Below, piece after piece: positions 7,396 through 15,436 of a stretch of DNA of 26,884 nucleotides (position 1 is the first letter of the stretch; the number at the start of each line of letters is the position of its first letter). Source of the stretch: Firmicutes bacterium UBA5227 (lineage in GTDB: Bacteria; Bacillota; Clostridia; Tissierellales; Sedimentibacteraceae). Made by a program: the position numbers and the translations under genes. The notes below the pieces were generated by a model. The model did not search any database. It was not told where the DNA came from and saw nothing but the letters and a program-made list of their open reading frames with translations. The stretch lies in contig DHUT01000039.1 of assembly GCA_002409285.1 (NCBI GenBank), forward strand, positions 1 through 26,884, written 5' to 3'.

Positions 7396-7617
7396 TTACT
7401 CTGTGTAAACAAATACTTCTTCAAGTCCGCATTCAGGGCAGTTAACCGTAATTTCGTAGCTGCTGGCTGAAAGCACTTTAACACTGGTACATTGGCTCGC
7501 GTTGGAATCCTTGCCCTTAAATTTCGCTTTTTTTTGTGCGTCTTCCCCTCTGGCATAGGTGTAATAGTATTTTTTCCCGCAGTTTTCGCATCTGCGTCTG
7601 CCTTTAATTGCTATCAT
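7396..7617 (-). CDS. Small double-CxxC (zinc-ribbon-like) protein
   Basis: This 73-residue basic protein has two CxxC knuckles, RRCENCGKKYYYTYARG (Cys10, Cys13) and NCPECG (Cys60, Cys63), plus a lone Cys43. Two such pairs about 50 residues apart are the pattern of a zinc ribbon, in which four cysteines hold one zinc ion and stabilise a small beta-sheet fold. The YYYTYARGEDAQKKAKFKGK stretch between them is basic and could touch nucleic acid. The ATG at 7617 has only a weak ribosome binding site. It converges with the charged protein gene, with an 8-base gap between stops. The specific family is not recognised. Confidence 0.65.
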   Translation of the reverse strand: MIAIKGRRRCENCGKKYYYTYARGEDAQKKAKFKGKDSNASQCTSVKVLSASSYEITVNCPECGLEEVFVYTE

Positions 7618-7756
7618 AATTTCACATCCCAGTAATTAGTTATTTATTTATTGTTATATATTAATAAGCTTCAAAATTCTTTTATCAGTATAGCATAAAT
7701 AAGACATAAATCAAGACATTCATATAGATTTATTAGATTGTGAAAAAACTATTCCC

Positions 7757-7784
7757 GGTCATTCTGAGGCGTAGCCTAAGAATT
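7757..7784. repeat. Possible copy of a GTCATTCTGAG-type dispersed repeat
   Basis: GGTCATTCTGAGGCGTAGCC resembles the short dispersed GTCATTCTGAGCGAAGCGAAGAATC sequence found in many bacterial genomes. It contains an imperfect inverted repeat, TTCTGAGGC (7762-7770) and GCCTAAGAA (7774-7782), around GTA. It lies in the 262-base gap before the C39-like peptidase gene, which otherwise shows no gene. A more degenerate match is seen near 21560-21585. Confidence 0.4.
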
Positions 7785-7879
7785 TCAATAAGAAGATTTT
7801 TGACAGAGATACATAATATTAAATTGAAAAGTTTATTAAAAGATGTTAATATATGCTTATATTATTTGGAGGGCAGATT

Positions 7880-8845
7880 ATGGATTGGATTTGTGAAAAT
7901 AGCGAACTAAGTAAAAATCAATTGAACAATGTAAAAATCACAGGGGATTTTGCGGAGCTTTCGGAAAACGTTGGTGAAGGCTACCTTGAGACTGATGTTA
8001 TTGAAACTGAAGGATTTAAGGAAATAACTCCTTCCTGGAATTCAAGAACTGATAAAGACAGCTCAGTTGAGCTTTTTATAAGGATGAGGGTAGAAAACCT
8101 CTGGACTCCTTACATAAGCTATGGTGTATGGTCAACAGACGGTAATAACAAGGGAATTACGGAGCATTACAGCGATGATGTTATCAAAGTTACTGAAGAC
8201 AGAATTTTTGTAAAGAATGATAAGTCAGGTGATGCTGTACAGATTAAGGTTATTTTGAGAGGGAAAAGTCCAAGGCTGAAGCTAATAGCTTTTTCAACCG
8301 ATGCGGGTGAAGACGAGCCCATAGAGGGAAATTATTTAAGAATACTTGAAAACATACCTTTTATATCTCAGTTGGCAAGCGGTCACAAAGATGCACATGT
8401 TATCTGCAGTCCTACATCTCTTACAATGGCTTTGAAATATCACGGAAAGAATGTAAATTTAGACCAGGTTACCAGAGGAACCTTTGATACAGGCAACGAG
8501 GCATATGGCAACTGGCCTCAGAATGTTGCCTTTGCAGGAGAGCAGGGAATGAGGGCATATACTAAGAAATGCAAATCCATAAATCCTGTTAAGAATTTTA
8601 TTGCTAAAGGAATACCTGTTGTTTCATCTGTATGTATGCAGGAAAAAGAGGATTTAGATGGAGCCATTTCATCCTTTTCCAGCGGACACCTTATGGTTGT
8701 TGTAGGGTTTGATGTAAATGACGGAATTGAGTATGTGGTGGTAAATGACCCGGCAGCAGATACAAATACGGAGGTTCGCAAATATTACAGGCTTGACCAG
8801 TGGATTAAGGTTTGGCGGCACTATATTTATGCAGTGACCAAATAA
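7880..8845 (+). CDS. C39-like (papain-fold) cysteine peptidase
   Basis: This 321-residue protein has an N-terminal region of about 150 residues with beta-rich character (FIRMRVENLWTPYISYGVWS) and a C-terminal Peptidase_C39_2-type domain. The likely catalytic set is Cys176 in VICSPTSLTMALKYHG, His270 in GHLMVVVGF and Asp290 in VVVNDPAAD. The start at 7880 has GGAGG seven bases upstream; an in-frame ATG at 7853 lies before that site. No signal peptide or membrane segment is visible, although most relatives of this type are exported or cell-wall bound, so the protein may act inside the cell or leave by another route. It is a single-gene unit ending at a shared terminator. The substrate is unknown. 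Confidence 0.8.
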   Translation: MDWICENSELSKNQLNNVKITGDFAELSENVGEGYLETDVIETEGFKEITPSWNSRTDKDSSVELFIRMRVENLWTPYISYGVWSTDGNNKGITEHYSDDVIKVTEDRIFVKNDKSGDAVQIKVILRGKSPRLKLIAFSTDAGEDEPIEGNYLRILENIPFISQLASGHKDAHVICSPTSLTMALKYHGKNVNLDQVTRGTFDTGNEAYGNWPQNVAFAGEQGMRAYTKKCKSINPVKNFIAKGIPVVSSVCMQEKEDLDGAISSFSSGHLMVVVGFDVNDGIEYVVVNDPAADTNTEVRKYYRLDQWIKVWRHYIYAVTK

Positions 8846-8863
8846 GCTGATATTTTATAATAA

Positions 8864-8903
8864 AAAGGATTTATTCGAAAATGAATAAATCCTTTAATAA
8901 TTT
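8864..8903. terminator. Bidirectional intrinsic terminator between convergent genes
   Basis: AAAGGATTTATTC (8864-8876) pairs perfectly with GAATAAATCCTTT (8883-8895) around a 6-base loop. On the minus strand the stem is followed by TTTTATTATAAAAT, which suits the exporter/hydrolase operon; the T-richness on the plus side is weaker. Confidence 0.75.
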
Positions 8904-9630
8904 ACAGTTCCAATTTTAGCATATAGGATGCCAGAATTGTTTCGCCACTGTAGACCTTTTTAGCCTGGAGCAATAAATCCTCCGGATTTCCAAAGTGGGG
9001 CAGGTGCGTAAGCATAAGTTTTTTCGTCTTTGAGTTTTCAGCAAGAATTCCTGCCTGTGTGCTGTTTAAATGTCCCGCTTCAGATCCATCCATATCTGCA
9101 TAGAAGCTGCATTCTGATATTAACAAATCCGAGTCGTAAAAGAAGTCTGCAAGCTCATTAAAATAAGATGTGTCAGAGGTGAAAGAAAGTATTTTCCCAT
9201 CGCATTTTATTTTGACACTGTATGCTTCAACGGGATGAATATTTTTTATGAAGCTTATTTCAAATGGTCCCAGTCTTAATATGCTTACAGCATCAAAGCT
9301 TTCTCCGTATGTATAGTCTTCCCATTTCAAAAGGCTGAAAAATTCACCTTTTGGAGCGTAAATTGGAAGAGGACTCTTTATTTCGCCAAGCTGCGTTTTT
9401 ATTTGCCTTGCATACTGCAGCGGTCCTATGTCACAGCAGTGGTCATAGTGATAGTGTGTGATTAAAACCGCATCAAGTTTCCCTAAATCAATTGTTTTTT
9501 GAAGTGAGCTGACAACTCCGCTGCCACACTCCAGGAGCAATTTGTAATTCTCATGTTCTATTAGGTATCCTGAGGTTGCTTCACCAACATGTGGGAAGCC
9601 CCCCCAGTGCCCGATTACAGTAATTTTCAT
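8902..9630 (-). CDS. Metallo-beta-lactamase-fold hydrolase (YhfI/RNase Z-like)
   Basis: This 242-residue cytoplasmic protein has the metallo-beta-lactamase metal site: THYHYDH gives His59, His61, Asp63 and His64, with further ligands expected in SFTSDTSY and MLTHLPHFG. The opening MKITVIGHWGGFPHVGEATSGYLIE is like Bacillus YhfI and other uncharacterised RNase Z-like hydrolases; no exosite arm of true tRNase Z is apparent. The start at 9630 is preferred over an in-frame ATG at 9642 because GAGG, overlapping the stop codon of the exporter gene, sits just before it. Only 8 bases separate the two genes, so they are co-translated. The true substrate, a phosphodiester or other ester, is not predictable from this. 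Confidence 0.85.
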   Translation of the reverse strand: MKITVIGHWGGFPHVGEATSGYLIEHENYKLLLECGSGVVSSLQKTIDLGKLDAVLITHYHYDHCCDIGPLQYARQIKTQLGEIKSPLPIYAPKGEFFSLLKWEDYTYGESFDAVSILRLGPFEISFIKNIHPVEAYSVKIKCDGKILSFTSDTSYFNELADFFYDSDLLISECSFYADMDGSEAGHLNSTQAGILAENSKTKKLMLTHLPHFGNPEDLLLQAKKVYSGETILASYMLKLEL

Positions 9631-9638
9631 ATTGAGCC

Positions 9639-11363
9639 TCATGCAATATTTTTGAACTGAGAATTGTACAGTTCTGCATATTCCCCATTTTGAGTCAGCA
9701 AATCATCATGACGTCCTCTTTCCTGTATTCCTTTGTCGGTAATTACTATTATTTCATCTGCATTTTTAATTGTAGATAGTCTGTGAGCAACAACAACAGT
9801 GGTTCTGCCCCTGGACAGTTCATCCAGTGAGTTTTGAATCATTAATTCGGTTGCATTGTCAAGAGCCGAGGTTGCCTCATCTAATATTAATATGGGAGGA
9901 TTTTTCAAGAATACCCTGGCAATTGAAATTCTTTGTTTCTGTCCTCCTGAAAGCTTAACACCTCGTTCGCCTACATATGTGTCGTAATCGTCCGGAAGAG
10001 ACATTATTAAGTCATGAATGTTCGCCATTTTTGCCGCATGGATAATTTCTTCCTCAGTAGCGTCAAATTTTCCGCACTGAATATTATCTCTTATGGTTCC
10101 TGTAAAGAGAAATACATCCTGCTGTACAATGCCGATATTTTTTCTAAGAGATTTTCTTGTAAAATCCTTTATACTTGTTCCATCAATATAAATATTTCCT
10201 GCTTCTGTTTCATAAAAACGGGGAATAAGGTGGCAAAGTGTGGTTTTTCCTCCTCCCGATGGTCCGACGAAAGCCACGGTCTTACCGGCTTCGATGTTAA
10301 ATGAAATGTCCTTTAACACTTCTTTGTGGTTATCGTAGGAAAAAGAAACATCATCAAATTTTATTTCTCCCTCAATTGCTTCAATGTCCCTTGCACCGGG
10401 CTCGTCGGCTTCCACTTCTTTTTCCATAATTTCAGTATACCTTTTGAATCCTGAAATACCTGACTGATACTGTTCAACAAAGGCAACAAGTTTTCTTATG
10501 GGGTTCAGAAAGTTACCTATATAAAGTATAAACGCAGCAAAATCACCGAAATTAATGTAGCCCTTGAAAAAGAATGCTCCTCCTGCACTTAAAACAAGAA
10601 TGTTTAAAAAGTCCATAATGAATGAAGAGCCGACATTAAACTCAGCCATTACCTTATAGTATTTACCTCTTGCATTTTGGAATTTATAGTTGTAGTGTTC
10701 AAATTTTTGAATTTCACTTTCCTTGTTACTGAATGCTTTTGAAACTCTTATGCCTGAAATACTGTTTTCAATTGTTGCATTAACCTCTCCTATGGTTTCC
10801 CTTGTTTCCATGGACGAATCTGACATCCTTATTCGAAGCTTCATTACCAGCCACACCAGGAATGGAACTACTGAAAATACAATTAAGGTAAGCGGTAAAT
10901 TAATTGATGCCAGTGCTATGAACGAACCAATAAGCATTACCAGAGATATAAACAAATCTTCGGGCCCATGGTGCGCAAGTTCTGATATATCCATCAGGTC
11001 GTTGACGATTCTTGATGTAAGGGAGCCTGTCTTGTTCTCATCAAAGAATACAAAGGGCAGATCCTGCAGGTGTTCAAACATATCTCTTCTCATGTTTGAC
11101 TGCATTTTTACTCCCATCATGTGTCCGTAATATGTTATATAATAGTTCAATCCAACCTTGAGCAGGTATATTAACCCTAAAATAACAAGCCAAGTTATCA
11201 TCGTGCTAAGCTGCTGGTTGGGAACATAAATATTGATGATATTTCTTGTAATCATTGGATAGAATAAGTCGCATATGGCAATGACAAATGCACAAACCAT
11301 ATCAAGAATGAATTTTTTTTTAATTTCTTTAGGCTTATAATATGATATAAATTTCTTTAACAT
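9639..11363 (-). CDS. ABC exporter, fused permease and ATPase
   Basis: This half-transporter of 574 residues has an N-terminal six-helix membrane domain (about 1-310) and a C-terminal ATPase domain, as in MsbA, LmrA and BmrA-like exporters. The ATPase motifs are complete: Walker A GPSGGGKTT (367-375), LSGGQKQR, Walker B ILILDEATSALDN and H-loop AHRLS. Length is normal for a homodimer-forming half-transporter, though no partner gene is present to exclude a heterodimer with a distant gene. The segment PEDLFISLVMLIGSF and the first coupling loop FFDENKTGSLTSR are typical of this family. AAAAGGAG precedes the ATG. It is the first gene of a two-gene operon with the hydrolase. Substrate (lipid, drug or peptide) cannot be told from the sequence. 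Confidence 0.92.
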   Translation of the reverse strand: MLKKFISYYKPKEIKKKFILDMVCAFVIAICDLFYPMITRNIINIYVPNQQLSTMITWLVILGLIYLLKVGLNYYITYYGHMMGVKMQSNMRRDMFEHLQDLPFVFFDENKTGSLTSRIVNDLMDISELAHHGPEDLFISLVMLIGSFIALASINLPLTLIVFSVVPFLVWLVMKLRIRMSDSSMETRETIGEVNATIENSISGIRVSKAFSNKESEIQKFEHYNYKFQNARGKYYKVMAEFNVGSSFIMDFLNILVLSAGGAFFFKGYINFGDFAAFILYIGNFLNPIRKLVAFVEQYQSGISGFKRYTEIMEKEVEADEPGARDIEAIEGEIKFDDVSFSYDNHKEVLKDISFNIEAGKTVAFVGPSGGGKTTLCHLIPRFYETEAGNIYIDGTSIKDFTRKSLRKNIGIVQQDVFLFTGTIRDNIQCGKFDATEEEIIHAAKMANIHDLIMSLPDDYDTYVGERGVKLSGGQKQRISIARVFLKNPPILILDEATSALDNATELMIQNSLDELSRGRTTVVVAHRLSTIKNADEIIVITDKGIQERGRHDDLLTQNGEYAELYNSQFKNIA

Positions 11364-12125
11364 TAATTATCTTTTCTCCTTTTAAAATTTGAATAGATGT
11401 ATAAGCTGCGGCATAAATCACAATTGATGCAAATCAAGAAGCACTATATAAATCAAATGAAGCTGGTTGAAGTAACAAACTACTGTAACAATAGCTAATG
11501 AAGCAAGCATTGCAATAATTGCCTGAGCAGAAGTTTTTATACTAAAAATTATTTCGGCTAATTTGCCTATGCTTGTTGAATGAGGAATAGAGCTATAATT
11601 ATAAGAGCCGGAGAATACCCAACATTAATAAAACCATTTGTTTTGTTACATTTCATTTCGTTGTTTCTGTCGCATTTCATACATGGAACACATCTAATAT
11701 AATATATACTTAATAATATCATTTTACAGACATATTTGCAATAGTGTAATCCATTTGTAATCCATTGTTTACATTGCTTATCAGTGTTAATAAATTGATT
11801 AATTGCTTTTGTATATGCAATTGAAAATTCAGTTGGTAAAAAAACAAGTGGCATGTGCAAAAATGCACATGCCACTCACCATTGAAGATTTTGAGTTGAT
11901 TAAAAAGCGGCTGTTTACATTTCGAAAATACCACAAGTAGTTTTTCTATTGACAACGGAATTAAAATATGTTAAACCTAAAAGCACTGATAATAATTTTC
12001 ATTTTTAAGATTTATTACAGATACGTAAATGATTTGATTATAAAGATTGAAAATAGTAAGAATATTATTATTAGTATTCAGTAAAAGATATTTTATAAAT
12101 TTTATTAACTGAAAGGATAAAACAA
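11364..12125. other. Gene-poor gap with minus-strand decayed coding scraps
   Basis: No intact gene is convincing in these 762 bases. Three minus-strand scraps are open. At 11418-11629 one reads ...SIPHSTSIGKLAEIIFS... followed by a hydrophobic tail and a TGA. At 11567-11875 a Cys-rich 102-residue frame reads across the terminator at 11838-11875. At 11915-11995 the frame ...LLGLTYFNSVVNRKTTCGIF... ends in TAA about 40 bases before that terminator, as a real gene end would. This suggests lost minus-strand genes, but I recognise no family. The last 60 bases lead into the peptide-importer gene, with GAAAGGA as ribosome binding site. Confidence 0.4.
11838..11875 (-). terminator. Strong minus-strand intrinsic terminator
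   Basis: GTGGCATGTGCA (11848-11859) and TGCACATGCCAC (11864-11875) pair perfectly over 12 bases around AAAA. Read on the minus strand the stem is followed by TTGTTTTTTTACC. No intact minus-strand gene lies upstream, so it probably served a gene now lost. Confidence 0.75.
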
Positions 12126-13646
12126 ATGAAAGATTTGAAAAATTCAAAATTATTAATACTTATTATTGCTGTTTTGACTGTTTTTTCAATTACAGCATGC
12201 CAGAAACAAGACACACCTGATAATGCGGCTCCTGCCAAGACTGATTTGACAATGGGCTATACAACTGAGCCTGAGGGTCTTGATCCTCAAAGGACTGCTG
12301 CATCTTCCACATTTACCGTTACGAATAATATATATGACACATTAGTTGGTGTAACACCTGACTGGGAAATAATACCAAGGCTTGCAAAAGACTGGGTGCT
12401 TTCCGAAGATGGAATGGGAATTACCTTTAAATTGAGAGATGACGTTAAATTCCACAACGGAAGGCAAATGACTGCCAAGGATGTTGAGTTTTCATTTAAC
12501 AGGCTTAAAGATGCCGAGAGTCCCAAAGCCAGAGATTATGAAAACATAACAGGAATAGAGGTGCTGGATGACTATACCATTAAATTTACCACTAAGACTT
12601 TGGACGTGGAGCTGTTAAAAAGTTTCGCATATCCGTGGACGGCGGTTGTTCCTGAAGAAGCAGCGGACAATTTAAAGACCAAACCGGTGGGAACAGGTGC
12701 CTTTACACTGAAGGAATGGATTCCTCAGCAGCATCTTGTTCTTCAAAGAAACAATGATTACTATGGAGACAAGGCGAAACTTGAGACAGTTAAGCTTGTA
12801 CTTATACCTGATGCCACATCAATGATGGCAAGCTTTCAGATTGGAGATTTGGATATAATTCCGCTGACAGGTGACCAGGTAACAATGGTGGAAGGGAATT
12901 CTGACTACCAGGTAATTTCGGAACCCATGAATGCAGTACAAATTATGTCTTTAAATACAGATAATGAAATTCTTGCAAATGAAAAGGTTAGAAAGGCAAT
13001 GGCTATGGCAATCAACAAGCAGGAGGTTATTGATGCCTCAATGTTTGGATATGGAGATAAAATAGGCTCCCATCTGCCTCCTACATCACCTGATTATTAT
13101 GATACAAATGATATCATTGAATACAATCCTGAAAAGGCAAAGGAGCTTTTAAAGGAAGCAGGGTATGAAAACGGATTTGATATAAAGATGGCTCTCCCTA
13201 AAAACTATCAGCTTCATGTTGATGCGGGTCAGGTTATTGCAGACCAGCTGAGCAAGATAGGAATTAATGTAAAAATAGAGCTTGTTGAGTGGGGAACATG
13301 GCTCAGCGAGGTTTACGGAGCTAAAAATTTTGAAACAACGGTTGTCGGTCATACAGGCAGGCTTGATTCCTATGATTTTCTGTCAAGATACTACTCAAAC
13401 AGCAACGATTATATAAGCCTGAAAACAGGCGAAGTTGATGAACTGTTAGACAGAGCTAATCAGGAGCTTGACGGAGATAAAAGAAAAGAAATATATAAGG
13501 AAATACAGATCATTCTGGCAAATAAACTGCCCGCCATTTACTTGCAGACGCCCAGAACAATGCTTGCCTTACAGAAAAATGTAAATGGAATGGAAATATT
13601 CCCAATAGACTTCTATGATTTTAAGGAAGTATATTTTACGGAATAG
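12126..13646 (+). CDS. Peptide/nickel-type ABC transporter substrate-binding lipoprotein
   Basis: This 506-residue extracellular receptor belongs to SBP_bac_5 (Pfam PF00496), the family of OppA, DppA, NikA and GsiB. A lipoprotein signal ends at lipobox ITAC (Cys25). The mature start TMGYTTEPEGLDPQRTA, the family signature region DWVLSEDGMGITFKLRDDVKFHNGR...AKDVEFSFNRLKD, TGAFTLKEWIPQQHLVLQRNNDYYG and the lobe-closing EYNPEKAKELLKEAGYENGF are all present. Length is normal. It heads five co-directional importer genes with short gaps (11 bases to the first permease). Ligand may be a di- or oligopeptide, a metal-chelate or an opine; the sequence does not decide. Confidence 0.92.
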   Translation: MKDLKNSKLLILIIAVLTVFSITACQKQDTPDNAAPAKTDLTMGYTTEPEGLDPQRTAASSTFTVTNNIYDTLVGVTPDWEIIPRLAKDWVLSEDGMGITFKLRDDVKFHNGRQMTAKDVEFSFNRLKDAESPKARDYENITGIEVLDDYTIKFTTKTLDVELLKSFAYPWTAVVPEEAADNLKTKPVGTGAFTLKEWIPQQHLVLQRNNDYYGDKAKLETVKLVLIPDATSMMASFQIGDLDIIPLTGDQVTMVEGNSDYQVISEPMNAVQIMSLNTDNEILANEKVRKAMAMAINKQEVIDASMFGYGDKIGSHLPPTSPDYYDTNDIIEYNPEKAKELLKEAGYENGFDIKMALPKNYQLHVDAGQVIADQLSKIGINVKIELVEWGTWLSEVYGAKNFETTVVGHTGRLDSYDFLSRYYSNSNDYISLKTGEVDELLDRANQELDGDKRKEIYKEIQIILANKLPAIYLQTPRTMLALQKNVNGMEIFPIDFYDFKEVYFTE

Positions 13647-13657
13647 TAGGATGAATT

Positions 13658-14614
13658 ATGTTAAGATATGTAATAAACAGAATTAAAGGTTCTATAATTG
13701 TGTTATTTGCAGTGTCATTGATTACATTTTTTGTACTAATGATAATACCGGGGAATCCTGCTCAATTAATACTGGGGACAGATGCAACTCCTGAGATGGT
13801 TGAAGATCTTCATGTTGCCATGGGTCTTGATAAACCCCTATATCAGCAATATTTTGGCTGGCTGTCAAGTTTATTGAGACTGGACTTGGGAACCTCATAT
13901 GTTTATGGAGAATCTGTGACTGCATTAATAGCCAAGGCTTTACCTGTTACATTATCAATTGCAGTATTTGCGATGATAATTGCAACAGTCCTTGCATTTT
14001 TGCTTGGTATGCTGTCTGCCGTTAAAAAAAACAGTTTTATAGACTTTTTTTCAAGAAGTATCATGCAGCTTGGAACAGCCATTCCTTCCTTCTGGATAGG
14101 AATGGTTTTTATTGTTTTCTTTGGCCTTAGATTAAAGATATTTCCCATTTCAGGATATGTGCCTATGAGTCAAAGCCCGTCAGGATTTATAAAGAGTATA
14201 ACATTGCCCTCAATTGTGCTTGCTATAGGTGAAATAGGTACATTGCTTCGAATTGTAAGAAGCTCCATGCTGGATTCCCTAAAGCAGGATTACATGGATA
14301 TGGCTAAAATTAAGGGCTTAAGTTCATGGAAAATATATATGAAATATGCCCTGAGGGGGGCGTTGATTGCCCCTATTACCATTATAGGAATGCAGTTTGC
14401 AAAATTAGCCGGAGGTACTGTGGTAGTTGAAACAATATTTGCTCTTCCGGGAATAGGAAGGCTGGTTCTTACAGCCGTTGAGCACAGGGATATTGTTTTG
14501 CTGCAGGGGCTTGTGATGTTTATTACTTCAACGGTAGTCTTTTTCAGTTTAGCCGTCGATGTAATAATAATGCTTATAAATCCCAGGATAAAATCCGTTG
14601 AACGAGGAGAATAA
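13658..14614 (+). CDS. Peptide/nickel-type ABC transporter permease, DppB-like
   Basis: First of two permeases of the importer (BPD_transp_1), 318 residues with about six membrane helices. The N-terminal helix followed by FFVLMIIPGNPAQLILGTDATPEM and LDKPLYQQYFGWLSSLLRLDLGTSY is the DppB/OppB pattern. The coupling motif for the ATPase is near LKQDYMDMAKIKGLSSWKIYMKYALRGAL (EAA-type loop). It ends with the EFALPGIG-like segment ETIFALPGIGRLVL. The start follows the binding protein by 11 bases with a weak AGGATGA upstream, and the stop abuts the next ATG directly, so the two permeases are translationally linked. Confidence 0.92.
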   Translation: MLRYVINRIKGSIIVLFAVSLITFFVLMIIPGNPAQLILGTDATPEMVEDLHVAMGLDKPLYQQYFGWLSSLLRLDLGTSYVYGESVTALIAKALPVTLSIAVFAMIIATVLAFLLGMLSAVKKNSFIDFFSRSIMQLGTAIPSFWIGMVFIVFFGLRLKIFPISGYVPMSQSPSGFIKSITLPSIVLAIGEIGTLLRIVRSSMLDSLKQDYMDMAKIKGLSSWKIYMKYALRGALIAPITIIGMQFAKLAGGTVVVETIFALPGIGRLVLTAVEHRDIVLLQGLVMFITSTVVFFSLAVDVIIMLINPRIKSVERGE

Positions 14615-15436
14615 ATGAAAAAGAATTTGAGCCTGTGGGTTGGAATAATACTTATTATAATAATATTAGCAGGGTGGATCCTATCATTTATATATATGCC
14701 CTATCCTCCCAACGAAATGAATATTTCCCAGCGCTTTATGAAACCGGAGTTTAATTCAGAACATATTTTGGGTACGGATAATTTTGGACGAGATATACTT
14801 TCCAGAATTATGTATGGCTCGAGAAACGTATTGCTTGTAGGAGTAGGGTCTGTTACTGTGGGTACTGTTCTGGGAATAATTTTAGGAGCAATTGCCGCAA
14901 TGTTTAAAAAGTATGCGGGTTCTGTTATAATGCGTGTCATGGATGGATTGATGGCGTTTCCTGGTATTCTTCTTGCACTGATGCTTGTTACCGTTGTGGG
15001 AAGAGGAATAAAAGGAACAATTATAGCCATAAGTATTTTTATGATTCCTGTATTTGCAAGACTTGTGTATTCCATGGTTTTGGATGCGGAAAATCTTTTG
15101 TATATTAAAGCGGCAAAAAGTTATGGAAGCTCTGATTTGCAAATATTTATCAGGCATTATGTCCCTGCCATGCTTCCCAGGCTGATTACTCAATACAGCT
15201 CATCAATAGGTTCGGCTGTAATGATTGAAACCTCACTTTCATTTTTGGGACTTGGTATTCAGCCTCCTTATGCAAGCTGGGGGCTTATGCTCAGCGAGTC
15301 AAGACAGTTTTTTCTTATGTACCCGTACCTTGCCGTGGCTCCTGGAATTGCAATAATAATCACTGTCCTTGGATTTAATCTCATAGGAGATGGGTTAAAC
15401 GACATTTTGCTTAACAGGAGGAGCCGAAATGAATGA
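14615..15436 (+). CDS. Peptide/nickel-type ABC transporter permease, DppC-like
   Basis: Second permease, partner of the DppB-like subunit. At 273 residues it is on the short side of DppC/OppC relatives (about 290-300). An N-terminal helix precedes HILGTDNFGRDILSRIMYGSRN, the family signature, and the coupling loop ENLLYIKAAKSYGSSDLQIFIRHYVPAML contacts the ATPase. IETSLSFLGLGIQPPYASWGLML near the end is also characteristic. ATG comes immediately after the previous stop, with CGAGGAG just upstream; its end overlaps the first ATPase gene by 8 bases. Confidence 0.92.
   Translation: MKKNLSLWVGIILIIIILAGWILSFIYMPYPPNEMNISQRFMKPEFNSEHILGTDNFGRDILSRIMYGSRNVLLVGVGSVTVGTVLGIILGAIAAMFKKYAGSVIMRVMDGLMAFPGILLALMLVTVVGRGIKGTIIAISIFMIPVFARLVYSMVLDAENLLYIKAAKSYGSSDLQIFIRHYVPAMLPRLITQYSSSIGSAVMIETSLSFLGLGIQPPYASWGLMLSESRQFFLMYPYLAVAPGIAIIITVLGFNLIGDGLNDILLNRRSRNE

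Noticed and set aside
10723..11130. 135-residue plus-strand frame inside the ABC exporter gene
   Set aside because: It is antisense to an intact, well-conserved transporter gene, has no ribosome binding site and no recognisable domain.
11567..11875. 102-residue Cys-rich minus-strand frame as an intact gene
   Set aside because: It reads through the strong terminator stem at 11848-11875 and has no ribosome binding site; at best it is remnant sequence.
14701..15075. 124-residue minus-strand frame inside the second importer permease
   Set aside because: Shadow of a clear permease gene; composition (Ile, Thr, Pro-rich) is typical of antisense reading of membrane-protein DNA.
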